Part shown: positions 20,776 through 33,265 of the stretch, piece after piece | Numbering within the stretch: the first letter of the stretch is position 1 | Layout of the letters: each line of letters opens with the position of its first letter | DNA from: Pictodentalium vernedei | Taxonomy: Eukaryota; Mollusca; Scaphopoda; Dentaliida; Dentaliidae | Assembly (NCBI GenBank): GCA_031216915.1 | Contig: CM062295.1 | Coordinates: 178,760,927-178,824,926 of the forward strand | Length of the DNA: 64,000 nucleotides | Direction of reading: 5' to 3' | Notes under the pieces: generated by a model | Seen by the model: the letters and a program-made list of their open reading frames with translations, nothing else | Told to the model about the DNA's origin: nothing | Database searches by the model: none | Made by a program: the position numbers and the translations under genes

Positions 20776-23715
20776 GAACTAGAATGGTGTCATTTGTGTG
20801 CAAAGCACACTAAGTTGTATCCCTGCATTTTCAGTATGCCATCACAATGGTCAGAAATCAATTCACATTCTCTAATGACAAAAGTGTCACTACTGGCACC
20901 ACATGGGGCCGCTTCAAAAATCCACAACGTTTATGCACATATAGAAATCCTACCTGAACATATGATCCCACTTTCACTGTTTCAAATTAAAACCCCCAAG
21001 AGCTTTTTGCTGGAAGCCGATTCTCTAATGACAAAAGTGGTGCTATAGGTGGCACCTGGGGCTGAATCAAAAATCCGAAACCTTTATGCACATCTAGACA
21101 CTCTACCGGAACATATAACACACTTTAAAGAACCGAAATTACATATTTCAGGAGCCTTTCGTTGGAAAGCAGAATTTTAGCTCAAGTTTTTAAGTGGCGC
21201 TACTGGCACCATCTGGTCGAAAAAAATCAAACTAAACCTATTTTTGTAATCTCTATACCATACTTAAGAAGTATGGTAAGTTTCAAAATTATAGCTCAAC
21301 AAGAGCACCACGTTGCGGGACAATATATGCCCGTTTTGTATTTTTGAAGGGTTGGGGTGAGGGTGAAAATTGTTTGGACCAACCCCATATTCAAACTTGA
21401 CCTGTATTTTGTTGTGATAAAACAACATACCAAGTTTGGAACCAATCGGAAAACAAATAATAAAAGTTATCATCCGGAAACCAAATATTTGATGCATTCT
21501 CTGTCCAACAAGGTCCATAATTCAGGGGAACTTTGAAGTTCGAACTGACCCCATATTTGAACTTGACCTGTCTTTTGTTTTGATTAAACCACATACCAAG
21601 TTTAGGAGTCAATCGAAAAAAAAATACTAAAGTTATCATCTGGAAACCAAATGTTGATGAACGGACAGACAAATGGATGGACAAATGGACAGACAGACAG
21701 ACTGATTCCATAATTCAACGTTTTTTCAACAGGCGCATAAAAAATCAGGCCATACTAAAGTTATAATTCGAAAAATACAAAATGCACAAATTCAAGAGGA
21801 ATAACTCTGGAAATGTACATGCGATTTTGGCCAAAATTGAACTTGAGCTGTGCTTTGCGATCATAAACAAAATCTGAGAATTTGAAACAAATTAGTCAAG
21901 GCAAACTAAAGTTATCATCCGGAAACCACATAATTCACAAATTTGCAATCATTCAAGGGAAATAACTATGGAACAGAACATGCGGTTATGGCCAAAGGTG
22001 AACTTGAGCTGTGCTTTGTGGTCAAAAACAAAATCTGAGAATTTGAAAAAAATCGGTCATGGCAAACTAAAGTTATCATCCGGAAACCACAAAATCCACA
22101 AATATACAATCATTCAAGGGGAATAACTCTGGAAAGGTATATGCGATTGTGGTCAAAAGTGAACTTCAGCTGTATTTTGTGGTCAAAAACAAAAAACTGA
22201 AAATTTGAAATAAATCGGTCAAGGCAAACTGAAGTTATCGTCCGGAAACGAAAAGTTGGGCTAAATTCCCATAAATAAAGGGCCATAACTCTACTGCAAA
22301 TGGGCTGCTACAAACGGAAATCAAACCCATCCTGTATTTTGTCATACTAAATCCACATGCCAAATTTAACTCAGCTCAAACCATTACAACTAAAGTTATC
22401 GTCTGGAATCGAAATGTGTCCATGGACGGACAGACAGACAGACGTTTTTCAAACGGGTGTATAGAATCAACATCTGAAATTTTTGGTGTCAAGGCGTTCG
22501 GCTTTAAATGAACAGAAACCAATTTTTTTCAAAAATTGTTTTCAAAGGGCCATAACTCTGCAGAGGATGGACTGAGAAACACCAATATCGAACTTGACCT
22601 GTATTTCATTGTTATAAACAACATCTGAAAAATTTGGTGTCAATCCGTCAAGGCGTTCAGCTTTAAATGAAAGGAAACCAATTTTTTTAGAAAAATTGTG
22701 TTTTCAAAGGGCAATATCTCTGCAGCAGATGGACTGAGAAACACCAATATCGAACTTGACCTGTATTTTAATGCTAAAAACAACTTCTGAAAGTTTGATG
22801 TCGATCCGTCAAGGCGTTCGACTTTAAATGAATGGAAACCAAATTTTTATGGACAGATGAATCGACGGATGGACAGACAGACAGACGGACAGACAGACAG
22901 ACTGATAACATAATACGACCGTTTTTTAAACGGGCGTATAAAAAGGGACGTACAGACATATGGAGGGAGATCATCACTATAACCCTGCATTCTGAAACTT
23001 TTATGCACATCTAGACTCCCTACCGGAACATATGAACACACTTTCAAAGTTTCAAATTAAAACCCCTAGAAGCCTTTCACTGGAAACCAATTCTCCAAAA
23101 GCCAAAGTGGTGCTACAGGCACCACCTGGGGCCAAGATCAAAAATCTGAAACCTTTATGCACATCTAGAGAACCTAACTGAACATATGAACACACTTTCA
23201 GCGTTTCGAATTAAGACCCCTAGGAGCCTTTGGCTGGAAAATGATTCTCGTATGACAAAAGTGGCATTATGGGTGCCACCTGGGGCCAAATCAAAAATCT
23301 GAAACCTTTATGCACATCTAGAGACCCTACTGGAACATGTCAACACACTTTCAACGTTTCGAATTAAAACCCCTAGGAGCCTTTCACAGGAAACCGATTC
23401 TCTAATGACAAAAGTGGTGCTTCAGGTGCCACATGGGGCCGAATCGAAAATCTGAAACCTCTATGCATATCTAGACACCCTACTGGAACATATAAACACA
23501 CTTTAAAGAACCAAAATTACATATTCCAGGAGCCTGTCGTCGGAAAGAAGTATTTTAGCTCAGGATTTAAGTGGTGCCACTGGCACCTGTTTTTGTCATC
23601 TCTATACCACACCTAATAAGTATGGTAAGTTTCAAAATTATAGCTCAAAAAAAGGGATGCATGGACAGAGATCATCACTACATCCCCACATTTTTTAAAA
23701 TGTGGGTATAATAAT
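20776..23715 (+). mobile_element. Tandem-repeat element d (pearl/HINE-like), host of element e
   Basis: Starts AACTAGAATGG with a 5' hairpin, GTGTGC-AAA-GCACAC, and then TATCCCTGCATTTT (20818-20831), whose near complement AAAATGTGGGTATA closes the element (23697-23710) as one arm of the 3' hairpin. Core units of about 150 bp carry GTGGTGCTACAGG, CCACCTGGGGCC, AAACCTTTATGCACATCTAG and CCCTAGGAGCCTTT. Interrupted at about 21300-22943 by element e. No ORF. Confidence 0.75.
21300..22943 (+). mobile_element. Tandem-repeat element e, nested in element d
   Basis: Begins CAAGAGCACCACGTTGCGGG; the subterminal GCCCGTTTTG (21330) has its complement AAACGGGC (22928-22935) in the 3' hairpin before GTATAAAAA. 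It contains several units of about 150-160 bp with GTTATCATCCGGAAACC and AACTTGAGCTGTG text. (GGAC/AGAC) runs occur near 21663-21700, 22425-22442 and 22860-22902. Outer sequence breaks at TTATAGCTCAA and resumes with GGGACGTACAGAC, as expected for an insertion. Confidence 0.75.
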
Positions 23716-24778
23716 TTGAGGCCCTCACAGTAATGTTTGTCTACCAAAGTTACCAAGTTACAGTAAAATCATTCCAAAACGAGTCATCCTACCAAATTAC
23801 AATGAAATCCCTTCATAAATATAACTCACAGACTTTGCTAATGGAATCTAGGTCATATGATGGTCTGGCAGTCCCGGATGATCGATCATGACCAAAATAG
23901 GATGCCTCATCCAGATATACCAAATTATCCTACCAAATTACAATGAAATCCCTTCATAAAAACAATCTGTGGACAGTGCTAAATGAATCTAGGTCACCTG
24001 ACCAGTCAGCGGTAACCAAAGTAGGACAGTCTCATCTAGACATGATACCGAGTTATATTTCCAAGTTACAATGAAATCACTTCATAAATTTGAACTGTAG
24101 ACTGTGTGCTAAACAAATCTAGGTCAAGTGCCTGTGTGGCCATCACGGTTGAGCGATTAAGCCAAAATATGATGTTCTCATCTAGACATTATACCGAATC
24201 ATCCTACCAATTTACAATGAAATCCCTTCATAAATGCAAGCTGTAGAATGTGATAAAGGAATCTAGATAATGTGCCCCTGCATTCATCATGGTTGACTGA
24301 ACCCAACCAAAACAGGCTGGTCTCATCTAGACATTTTATAGAGTCATCCTACCAAGTTACAATGAAATCCCTTAATAAATATGACCTGTAGACTGTGCTA
24401 AAGGTTTTAGGGTTTCATGCCCATGCAGACGTTACAGTTTACCCATCACAACCAAAAGGGGATGCTCTCATCGACATTATATGGACTCATCCTCCCAAGT
24501 TACAATGAAATCCATTCATAAATACGACCTGTAGACTGTGCTAAAGTTTTTCAGGTTTTCGGGCGAGTGCAGTCAGCACGGTTGATTGATCACAACCAAA
24601 AGGGAACTTTCTCATCTAGACATGACCTTGAACCTGCATATGAAATTTCATGATGATTGGTCAAGAACTACTGGGCATAGCCTGTACTAAAGAAAATGTG
24701 AACAGACTCACAGACTTTCAGAGTTCCGCACACGTGATGGCAATAGCTTATCTATACTTGTCAAGTTAAGCTAAAAAT
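23716..24778 (+). mobile_element. Tandem-repeat element f (pearl/HINE-like)
   Basis: Seven or so diverged units of about 140-155 bp share ACCAAGTTACAATGAAATCC, CTTCATAAATA, TAGACTGTGCTAAA and CTCATCTAGACATTATA. The last part has CATGATGATTGGTCAAGAAC. The 3' hairpin is AGCTTATCTATACTTG with GTCAAGTTAAGCT, followed by AAAAAT. The 5' boundary is unclear because element d ends right before it. Confidence 0.65.
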
Positions 24779-24818
24779 GGCCTGAGAAACAGAAGATCTA
24801 CTTTGTGGGGATTACCGG
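24779..24818 (-). mobile_element. Solo terminal repeat of the Harbinger-like MITE
   Basis: GGCCTGAGAAACAGAAGATC then TACTTTGTGGGG is the reverse complement of the left end of the hairpin MITE. The rest of the element is missing, replaced on the left by the end of element f. Confidence 0.6.
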
Positions 24819-25309
24819 GATAAGTGGGTGACACTTTATTATTTTATTATTTACAGCATTATATTAGGACAGCAGGAAATGTTTGACAAATATTTGTTGA
24901 TATCTCTATTGTCACAGTCAATATGAGTAAACATTTCTACAGAGGTGACATGCAAAATGCAACAAATTTAGATTGATTTGAACCTTATTCAACATTTGTG
25001 TGTCTTAAATGCAATTAAAACACATTTTGACTGCAACTGAAACATCACATCAGATAAAATAAAAAAAAAATACCTAGTATTTATGAGTTAAGGTACAAAA
25101 ATTTTCTCGTATGTGATGACTGCAGAAAAATCTGAGTTTTCACTTATGGCTGATTTCCTTGCAGTCATGAATGAAATCATTCTGGTACCTACTTAAAAAA
25201 GTAGGTATCCTTTATTTATTTATTTATTTAGCGAGAGCACCGGAGAAACTTTTGTCCAATTAGAGGTTTTGTCTACACCTTTAGTTTGGAACATACCGAT
25301 GCATGGATA
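24819..25309. other. Non-coding, no gene seen
   Basis: AT-rich, with a short TTTATTTATTTATTTA tract near 25212. No exon or repeat family assigned. Confidence 0.35.
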
Positions 25310-25400
25310 ACAAGATTTTATTTATTTATTGGTGTTTAAGGTCACATATTTCTGCACAATGGCTAATCATGACCAGAATATGGAGATAAAGCCCAGTTTG
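25310..25400 (-). mobile_element. SINE 3' tail fragment
   Basis: TTTATTTATTGGTGTTTAAG, GTCACATATTTCTGCACAAT and GGCTAATCATGACC match the 3' end of the SINE at 47761-48136 in reverse orientation. The body and head are absent. Confidence 0.65.
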
Positions 25401-25865
25401 GTCAAACGTTTACACCCATGTTGCCCATTTTAGAGGAATTCCACCCCAAGCATTGGTGACTAGTTCTGATTTTACCAGTAAAACAAAGTTTGTTTACTGC
25501 AGTAAACAAACATTGCTTCACTTCCAGGGGTTCCCACGGGGGGATAGCATGATTGACAAATGGATAGAGAGATGTATAAATAGGGAGAGGAACGGATAGA
25601 AGTTAAGGATGAAACCTATGTATCCCTTACAAAGATTAAGGATATAGAAAGAAAAAAAAAAAAAAGTTATAACTGCCAAAATTAATTTAATATTCTGCTT
25701 GTAACCATATCCAATTAACCCTCCACTCGCTTTAGTGGAAAATTCTGTTTGTACAGAACAAATCAACATTCAAGTCCAGTCACTTTTGATTTCAAAATCG
25801 AATTCACGATTCCTCAATGAAATGAGCTCAATGAAGGGTCACAAACCATCTTTTGGAAGAAAAAA

Positions 25866-26091
25866 GTTAAAAAATTTATAGTAATTTATATATTTTTTAT
25901 ACTTACCAATGACCCAGACATAGCTGGTGCTAACTCTTAAAATATAGGGCCAAACACAAATTTTGCCCCCCAATCCCCAAAATTTGCATCTAAAACCAAA
26001 GAAAACGTCCTGAAAGGCCCTCCACACTTCGCCCCTACTGCGCATGCGCAGTGTCAAGGACGTTCCGAAATTGGCGCCATTAATCATTCTA
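25866..26091. repeat. DIRS-C 3' inverted terminal repeat
   Basis: Partner of 32574-32776. The first base is set at GTTAAAAAATTTATAG because exactly this text, in reverse complement, abuts the right-terminal text in the ICR. Confidence 0.8.
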
Positions 26092-26155
26092 ATAACCAGT
26101 GCCTGGTAAGCGCTATGAACTCAGCGGGGAGGCAAGAGTTCCCAACTCCTGGGAG

Positions 26156-26252
26156 GGCCATCCCCGTCTGGGTCATTGGTAAGTATAAAAAATATATAAA
26201 TTACTATAAATTTTTTAACATTTTTATACTGTACCAATGACCCAGACATAGC
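26156..26252. repeat. DIRS-C internal complementary region
   Basis: Contains the complement of the left terminus (GGTAAGTATAAAAAATATAT to TATAAATTTTTTAAC) joined directly to the complement of the right terminus (ATTTTTATACTGTACC, then AATGACCCAGAC). This predicts the end-to-end joint of the circular intermediate. Confidence 0.8.
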
Positions 26253-26879
26253 TGAATAGTAAAAAGGCTGGAGGGCCAAGGACATAGAGCAAAATGGAAT
26301 ACGCTCAATAAAATAAAATAGAGTCATCCCCTGTAGGGAAAAAGAAGTAATAGGCCTTACATGTATCTTTCTTATTTATGATAAATTAGAAAGATACAAC
26401 ACCTTCCAAAATTGAGCTTCATACATCCATGTACTCTATTAATATCCAATATAATCTTTATACTAATAATTTTTAAAGTAAGCCAATAAATAAAGTAAGT
26501 CTAGAGAATAGAGACTCTTATACTCCTAAAAGTGTCTGAGGATTGCATAATCATGTCCGTTGACATATGCAATATTCAAAAGCTATACTTTAAAAACTAA
26601 GACTTGAATGAATTTTAAAAACCTAAACTTCTCACTAAACAACCATCCCAATAACAGCTCAGAATTACTAACTCCGGAGGAGGTATCCCCTTGTTTTCAT
26701 AGTAAAACAGGTGACCCAAGGGAACACCCTCCCCCCCCCCCCCCCTTTTTCTTGCCCTGGGTCAAATAGCCCAGAGCGAAGAGGGCAGCCGAACGGAGAC
26801 ACTGCCGAAACAGACAGCCTACCTAGCTATAGTAGCAACTGTTAAGTGAATGACATTCCGAGCAGTAGATAATAGACCT

Positions 26880-27960
26880 AACAATAGAGGCCTCCAGAAA
26901 TGGACTCGATATTTCTGAGATAAAATTCATGAATGTGGATGGCTGAGCGCAATGAGCGGCCTTCAAAAATCTATAATAGCGACATTATTAATGTAAGCCC
27001 AAGAAGTAGAAGAACTCTTACTTCATGAGCCGAAATCTTAAGCACAACTGCTAAGTCAATGATATACCATAAGCATTACCGATAGTTAAAAGAATCCATT
27101 AACAATAAAATGGAGCGTAACGTCCTTCTACTAGACATCAAAGACAGAAGAAGCTTACGCCCATAGTAATAAACAGATATCTGTTTATAAATACATAAAC
27201 TGTACCCGGAAAGAGTAAAGGCCTATGCCCATACGAAGACGGAAGGACCTTAAAATAATAGGTTCCGGATAATAGGAGCCTAACTCTTATGCAACAATCC
27301 AACCTAAATAGTAACGGAAGTAGTGATTCCGAAACTACGAAAGTGAAAATCATCCATCGATAGTGCATGAAACTCACTGACTCTACAGTAAAAGAGAAAC
27401 CAACAGAATTACTGTCTAAAAGGTCAGAATTTGAAAACTACTGTTTCCAGAGGCTCAAATGATTACTTAGCTAAATAAGAACCGAAGTTAAAATCCATAT
27501 AGGAATTTAATCTAAAGATTCTAAGTCTATTTATCAAAAAGTTACAAACTGACTTAGATAAAGAGACAAAAGACTCAATTGTAAACTATCGTAGAGTGCA
27601 TAGGTATGAGGTAACATAAACCTATAACCTAAATAATAACAGGCTGCAGTAGATCTTGTGAAACAAGTATACTAAAAAATAGCAATGAGTAGTATGGAGG
27701 GATCAACAATATGAACATAATGATCCCTACACCACGACGGAAGAGCCTCCACTTTAGCCGCATAGAATAGCGAAGAAGAGGATCTCCTATAGTAAGAAAT
27801 CGCGTCCAAAGCTCGTCCAGTACAGTGCTTACAATGCAATACGGACCACACAACGGAATACATGAAGGTTGCGACCTTGCTGGTTGTGATAAAGATGACA
27901 CGATTTACCCAGTGAAAAAAGATCCTCACATAGAGGAAGATTTCACGTTAAGACCCACAG
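26880..27960 (-). pseudogene. DIRS tyrosine recombinase remnant (DIRS-C)
   Basis: Short minus-strand pieces match the YR of DIRS-A: HCKHCTGRALDAISYYRR near 27840 corresponds to HGKHFTGRAVDAISNCRR, and nucleotide blocks such as GCCCAAGAAGTAGAAG near 26997 and CGAAGAGGGCAGCCGAACGG are shared. Many frameshifts and stops. Non-functional. Confidence 0.7.
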
Positions 27961-28079
27961 TAGACAAGAGAGTAAATTACCCATGATCTCTGTGAAGATA
28001 GAGATGCTATCAACAGAAATGTATTGTGGTTGTTTATCTTAGCAATACCTGCTGAAACAACAGCGCCGGAGGATACGCG

Positions 28080-28770
28080 TATCCTATCATTCCATCTATA
28101 GATCAATAGAGCGTTAACAACATTAGCTCAGAGATCTGGACAAGCCAACACATACGTCTGCAATTGATTAGCAAGCTGTGTCATAAATAAATCATCATTG
28201 GGCGCTCCCATAGATAGCAAATCTGATTGAATACTTGTTTGTTGAGAGTCCATTCTGACAGCAACAAGCGACCCGTAAGAGAACGGGAGTCCGATAAAAC
28301 AATCAGACGACCCGGAATATGACGGACCAAAACTGAACTTGGTGTACTATAACCAACAGACGGATTCCTTCCATTAAATTGAATAACGGAAACGAAAGAG
28401 TGCCTCCCTGGTTCCGGAGATACGCCACTACTGTCGAATTAAAGGACAGGAATTTGGGCATGCGTTTCTGAATAATGTTCATGCAATGACATAAAGCAAG
28501 CCTAAAAAACATTATTCCGCGGAAGAAAACTGATTGCTAAGAGACTGCGGAACCCAAAGACCCTGGCACTTCGAATCCGTAGGGATCAGTATTATATCCC
28601 AATCTGTTTGATTGGCAACCGTCATAACAGCCACACTCGGGTCCGGCAACTGCGGTGGCACTCTCTGAGTCAACCACCGAATGTTTGCCCCAGTCTGAAT
28701 CTCTTGTAACACTATATAGACAAGAGAACGTGTAAATCGAGCAATTCATGGATTGCCGAAAAGTTGCCGT
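28080..28770 (-). pseudogene. DIRS RNase H remnant (DIRS-C)
   Basis: Recognisable pieces are NSTVVAYLRNQGGTLSFPLF (near 28400) and WLTQRVPPQLPDPSVAVMT (near 28660), corresponding to the same positions in DIRS-A. The first catalytic Asp motif TDAS has become TVAN. The RT domain that should lie next to it is absent. Confidence 0.7.
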
Positions 28771-28779
28771 CGAAGAGAA

Positions 28780-31690
28780 GCTCCTCCGAGAACGAAGCGA
28801 CTCTGAGAGAGTTCTTAACCTTACTATCCACGCGTGTGGATGTAGCTAGGGCTGCGTCACGTCTAACCAACTCCAATCAGCCACTGAAGGGTGGAGTTAT
28901 ACGTGAACAAACTACTGCCCTCAAAAGAAATTACATTGAGAATAATATCCCGTAAAACTTTTCTTGAAGACGTAATGATAACGCCTCAGTAAGGCGGATT
29001 ACGTATGATAAAGCGTCTAAGTTAAGTCTACTATACATAATGTCGTTCCCAACATTGAAATTGGAAAAGACATAAACGGCGAAAAAGAATATATGCAGTC
29101 TTTAATCACACCGTCTAGACGCATATGAACTCTCGGTATGCCCTGCTCTGCCAAAATAAACTATTCGTATAAATGATAAAATGGCAGAAATGAGCAACGC
29201 GGACAAGAAACTAAACTATCATGCTTAGTAGCAGGCTTGTATATATATATATATAGCGTCGAAAAATAAAACACATGTTGTAATGATAATATTGGACTGC
29301 GTCGGTAAGTCAGGGACAATGTCCCTGAACCGATCGAAAAATCCGAGTCTAATGACGCTATAAGTCTCTTATCCAAGATCGCAGCAATGAAGTCCGAAAT
29401 AACAATCACTGGAAGATAATGCCAGAAGATATGAAAGGCATCTTCCGATACTACTAAAGGGAAAACTCGAAATCTTACGAATCCCTTTCGCCATCCTGTC
29501 GGACCCTATAAAGCGTTCGGTCGTCCGTACCTGATGCAACCGCGGACCGCACCGACCCAGCGCCGTCGGATAATTCCTGATTCGACCGAGAAACTGTCAA
29601 TTGCTGGGATGCTGCGAAACAACTGTGCTAACTCGGATAGCACGTCCATCACTGAGGCCTGAGGAGAAGCGGTCTTACGATGCATTGCCGCTAGAAGCTC
29701 CGTGATCGTTACCCCGTGCATACTACCAATATGCGAGCGAACGGAGTGTATAGGCCTCGTGTCCCTTGGCTACCGGATGGCGCGACCTATTCGCCGTGGA
29801 ATCACTGAATGCCGAAACTGATCGGATACTCGAGGTCACGTAGCCAATGTGCGGTCGTGTGCCCTGCTGTGAGGATGAGGAAGCATTAAGGACAGTCTCT
29901 CGGACTGTCAATATAACGGAGCGTCCCGACCGACGGACATATGCTCCGAATGTAAAATATCTGAACCACAACATGCGGTCCCCTATGTTGTTGGACGAGA
30001 GAGGGACCTCTCTCGCTCACAGCCCGGATGGACCTGGACAAGCCAGGAACCGGACTAACAGGCTTCCTCCGATCTGTCCTCAATCTGCCGTCACTGGGTG
30101 AGTACTAAAGTAATTAAAGTGCTCGCATCACCCAAATCTCCTTCCTAGACCGCAACGGACGAACCCGGCAGCCGAACCATTCGATGAATGTACGCTACAC
30201 CGGGTGAGCTAGCGAATGTCACTCCGTAGGCGATAGACATATTCCATGAGCACTTATTGCCGCTAGCTCTTCATTAACTATGACGACAGAGGCACACTTT
30301 TGAAAGACATCTCCATAACTCTTCGAACAAGAAACCAGAAATGCTTGGTTAGCAAGCATAAAATAATAATATATATAGCGTCGTTCAATAATTCGAAAGT
30401 TTGTGTGACATTATTGGACTATGTCGGAACTGAGGGACGATGTCCCTGAACCGAACCAAAAATTACTAAGTCCACCGACGCTATCAGTTTCTTATCCGGC
30501 ATCGCAGCATTCTGGTCCGACGAAAGAAGCTGTAGAAGACCAAGTCAGATGACATACACAACAGCATATGTTGTTCCGAAAGGGAAAGCTCGAAATCCTC
30601 CGAATCCCTTTCGGTATCCCGTCGGACCGGATGAAACTTTCGGACGTCCGTACCCGCTTCCGCGGAGCGTCCCGACCCAGCATCGTCGGATAAAATATAT
30701 GCGACAGATTCAGTTGATGCTGGGATGCTGCGATAAACTGTGCTATTAAGGAAAGCACGTCCGTTCCCGAGGCCTGTGCAGTAGCGGTCTTACGATGCAT
30801 TGCTGCCGGAAGCTCCGTGTACGTTGACTCCCGCACACTTCCTATGCGAACGTCCGGAGTCTGCAGGCCTCGTGTCCCTGGCTACCGGATGGTGTGACCT
30901 GGTCGCCGAAGAATCCTTGATCGGCGAAGCTGGTAATATATCGGCGGTCACGCAGCCAAGGTGCGGTCGTGTGCGCTGACGAGAAGAGGAAGCCTTAGCA
31001 GTCTCCGCGGACTGCCTATACAACGGAGCGTCCCGAGCGACGGACGTATGCTCCGCTTGCGACACATTTTGTACCACAACATCTGGGGCCAGATGTTGTT
31101 GAACGAGAGAGGGACCTCTCTCGCTTGCCGTCCGGATGGACCGGAACGAGCTATGAACCGGACTAAAAGGCTTCCTCCGTTCTCCCTCCGATCCGCCGTC
31201 ACTGGGTGTGCATTAGGTTAATTTATAGTGCTCGCATCACCCCAAAATTCCTTCTAGACCGCAACGGACGAACCCGGCTGCCGAACCATTCGGTGAATGG
31301 ACACTACACCGGGCGAGCTAGCTGACGTCAAAGGCCGTCGAACCTACTAGGGTCCTCTTAGGCAATTGGCGTATTACATGAGCACTTTTCTGCTAGCCCT
31401 TCATTAATTGTGACGACGGAGGCACACTGTTGGAAGACATCACAGATACATCACCCTAATCTTGATCGTCTGAAATAGAAATTGATAAAGTAGAGTGACC
31501 CTGCGGGGAAAGGACCGGAGTGTCCAAATCCCCAATAACATACCGTGACATACGCTTCCCATATTGTCATCGAAATCATACGATACAGAACAGGAGTTAA
31601 TGCGAGTACACTGACCACATATAGAATGATAATAAAGTCAGAGGAAGACTTCCTCTTAAAACAATTGATCAATATCCTTTCAATGTGAAA
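28780..31690 (-). pseudogene. DIRS gag-like ORF1 remnant with internal duplication (DIRS-C)
   Basis: Text aligning to the C-terminal part of DIRS-A ORF1 begins near 28780 (CTCTGAGAGAGTTCTTAACC). The segments starting near 29254 and 30376 are diverged copies of one another, about 1.12 kb apart. Both contain TAGCGTCG, GATGTCCCTGAACCGA, TTACGATGCATTGC and GAGAGAGGGACCTCTCTCGC, and both encode AAMHRKTA-like residues on the minus strand. All frames are broken. Confidence 0.7.
29254..31440. repeat. Tandem duplication (~1.12 kb x 2) inside DIRS-C gag
   Basis: Unit 1 spans about 29254-30375 and unit 2 about 30376-31440. Shared landmarks keep a nearly constant offset, for example TGCTGGGATGCTGCGA and ACCGCAACGGACGAACCCGG. 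The two units have diverged by many substitutions and small indels, so the duplication is not recent. DIRS-A and DIRS-B each show only one such unit. Confidence 0.75.
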
Positions 31691-32573
31691 AGAAAACAAG
31701 TCCTGGTACTCGCACTAACCCCTGGCAATCAAAATACATAATAATAATATGATCCATTAATATAGAAAAAATAATTGAAATCAAAATATTTTGAAAAAAT
31801 ATTTTTTCAGAACAGCCCAAGTTTCTGAAAAGTAACGTTGAGCCCCAATGGATCCCAAGCCTAAGTGTGGACAAAAATTTGAAAAATATTTTAAACAATT
31901 TCTTCAACACTTACGAACAATAATAATGTATCTAGTTATGATTAAAATAACATCAAGATATTATTTTTTAGAAATCCCCCCCTCACACAGAGGGCTGTAG
32001 TAAATGTAAACAATGAGTGTAAAAACACTAAAATAAGACTCCAGGCACCCAGGCCCGAAATCAGTTACCAAAAATACACTATCTGATGCAAAACAGAGAC
32101 TTCCAGGGAAGAAACTGCAGAACATCAGATGGTAGATGCAGAACACAACGCCTAACCACCCGTAGGTGAAGACGTAAACATGGGGAAAGAACAGAATTCA
32201 TTCTGTTATTCAGCTAAAACTCCCAGGAAAATTTAGTAATAATAATTACAAAAACTATGCCAAAAGCATGGGAGAATAGCAAGGGGGAACTTAAAGGACA
32301 GGGAGAGAGGAAAACACTTAAAAAACAGTGTAACTAAATAATCAGAATGACAACAAAATGGCTGCTGCCTCGAAAATAAGTAACTTAACATAATTTCATT
32401 AAACAATTTTAAGTTACAGCCCTGATAATATTCTGTCACACATTTTTTTCCTCTCCTCCTTCTCTATCCTCCTTAGAATCACCATTTCACTAATATTTAT
32501 GTGTCTGGCATCATTTAAACTGAGATTTATAAGCACAAAGATCAGTCAGATGTTAACTGATGAAGGGCCAAAC
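31691..32573 (-). other. DIRS-C 5' leader
   Basis: Shares CCTAAGTGTGGACAAA and CAGTTACCAAAAATACACTA-type blocks with the leader of DIRS-A. No gene. Confidence 0.6.
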
Positions 32574-32776
32574 TTAGAATGATTAATGGCGCCAATTTCG
32601 GAACGTCCTTGACACTGCGCATGCGCAGTAGGGGCGAAGTGTGGAGGGCCTTTCAGGACATGTTTTCTTTGGTTTTAGATGCAAATTTTGGGGATTGGGG
32701 GGCAAAATTTGTGTTTGGCCCTATATTTTAAGAGTTAGCACCAGCTATGTCTGGGTCATTGGTACAGTATAAAAAT
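32574..32776. repeat. DIRS-C 5' inverted terminal repeat
   Basis: Partner of 25866-26091. Ends GGTACAGTATAAAAAT; the last bases were set from the ICR joint. Confidence 0.8.
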
Positions 32777-33265
32777 ATGTAAATTTTAGTTCACAAAAAT
32801 GAACATTTGAAGTGTCAACATCAAGTTGTATTAGATAAAGATTTACTAGAGTACATTGTATTATTATAGCAGACTGAACTACCTGTTTCAATCACAACTG
32901 TAATTTCATACCTAAAGCTAAAAATCTGCAATCGTATCTCATAACATTCAGGTAATTACCAACCAACAAAGCCTTATTAACAAACATGCAAGGTCATACT
33001 TCGATAATTAATTTCTTACAAAATATCCATTATGAAAGCACAAAGTAGATTAATATTGAATTTGCCTTAATTAATCCGGGTTTATTTCACAATTACAGGG
33101 AAGGATTATTTCATAGCTAAAATGCTCTGTCCAACATGCAACTTCCTTGAGTGAATAAACTTGTTTGTTTTCATTTCCTTCACAAGATGTAAAACTCTTA
33201 ACCAAATGAGTATTTTAAAAAATATATTCCATCAAAACTAGATGACTAGATTTGATGGAAAATAC
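32777..33265. other. Intron, no gene seen
   Basis: AT-rich, single copy in this window, between DIRS-C and the candidate first exon. Confidence 0.35.

Larger units (their letters stand above)
25866..32776 (-). mobile_element. DIRS-type retrotransposon, copy DIRS-C (family 1 relative), decayed
   Basis: Inverted terminal repeats at 25866-26091 and 32574-32776 match over about 200 bp, including GACCCAGACATAGCTGGTGC, GGGCCAAACACAAATTTTGC and ACTGCGCATGCGCAGT. The ICR is intact. Gene order is as in DIRS-A, but the reading frames are destroyed. The RT region is missing: RNase H text is followed at once by gag text near 28770. The gag region is duplicated in tandem. The similarity to DIRS-A is clear, but the terminal sequences differ enough to be a subfamily. 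Confidence 0.85.

Noticed and set aside
20155..24818. One Harbinger-like MITE split by 4.4 kb of nested elements (20155-20357 plus 24779-24818)
   Set aside because: Both pieces have the same orientation, but the DNA between them includes sequence with a host exon (20582-20621) that keeps phase with its neighbours, so two separate remnants are more likely.
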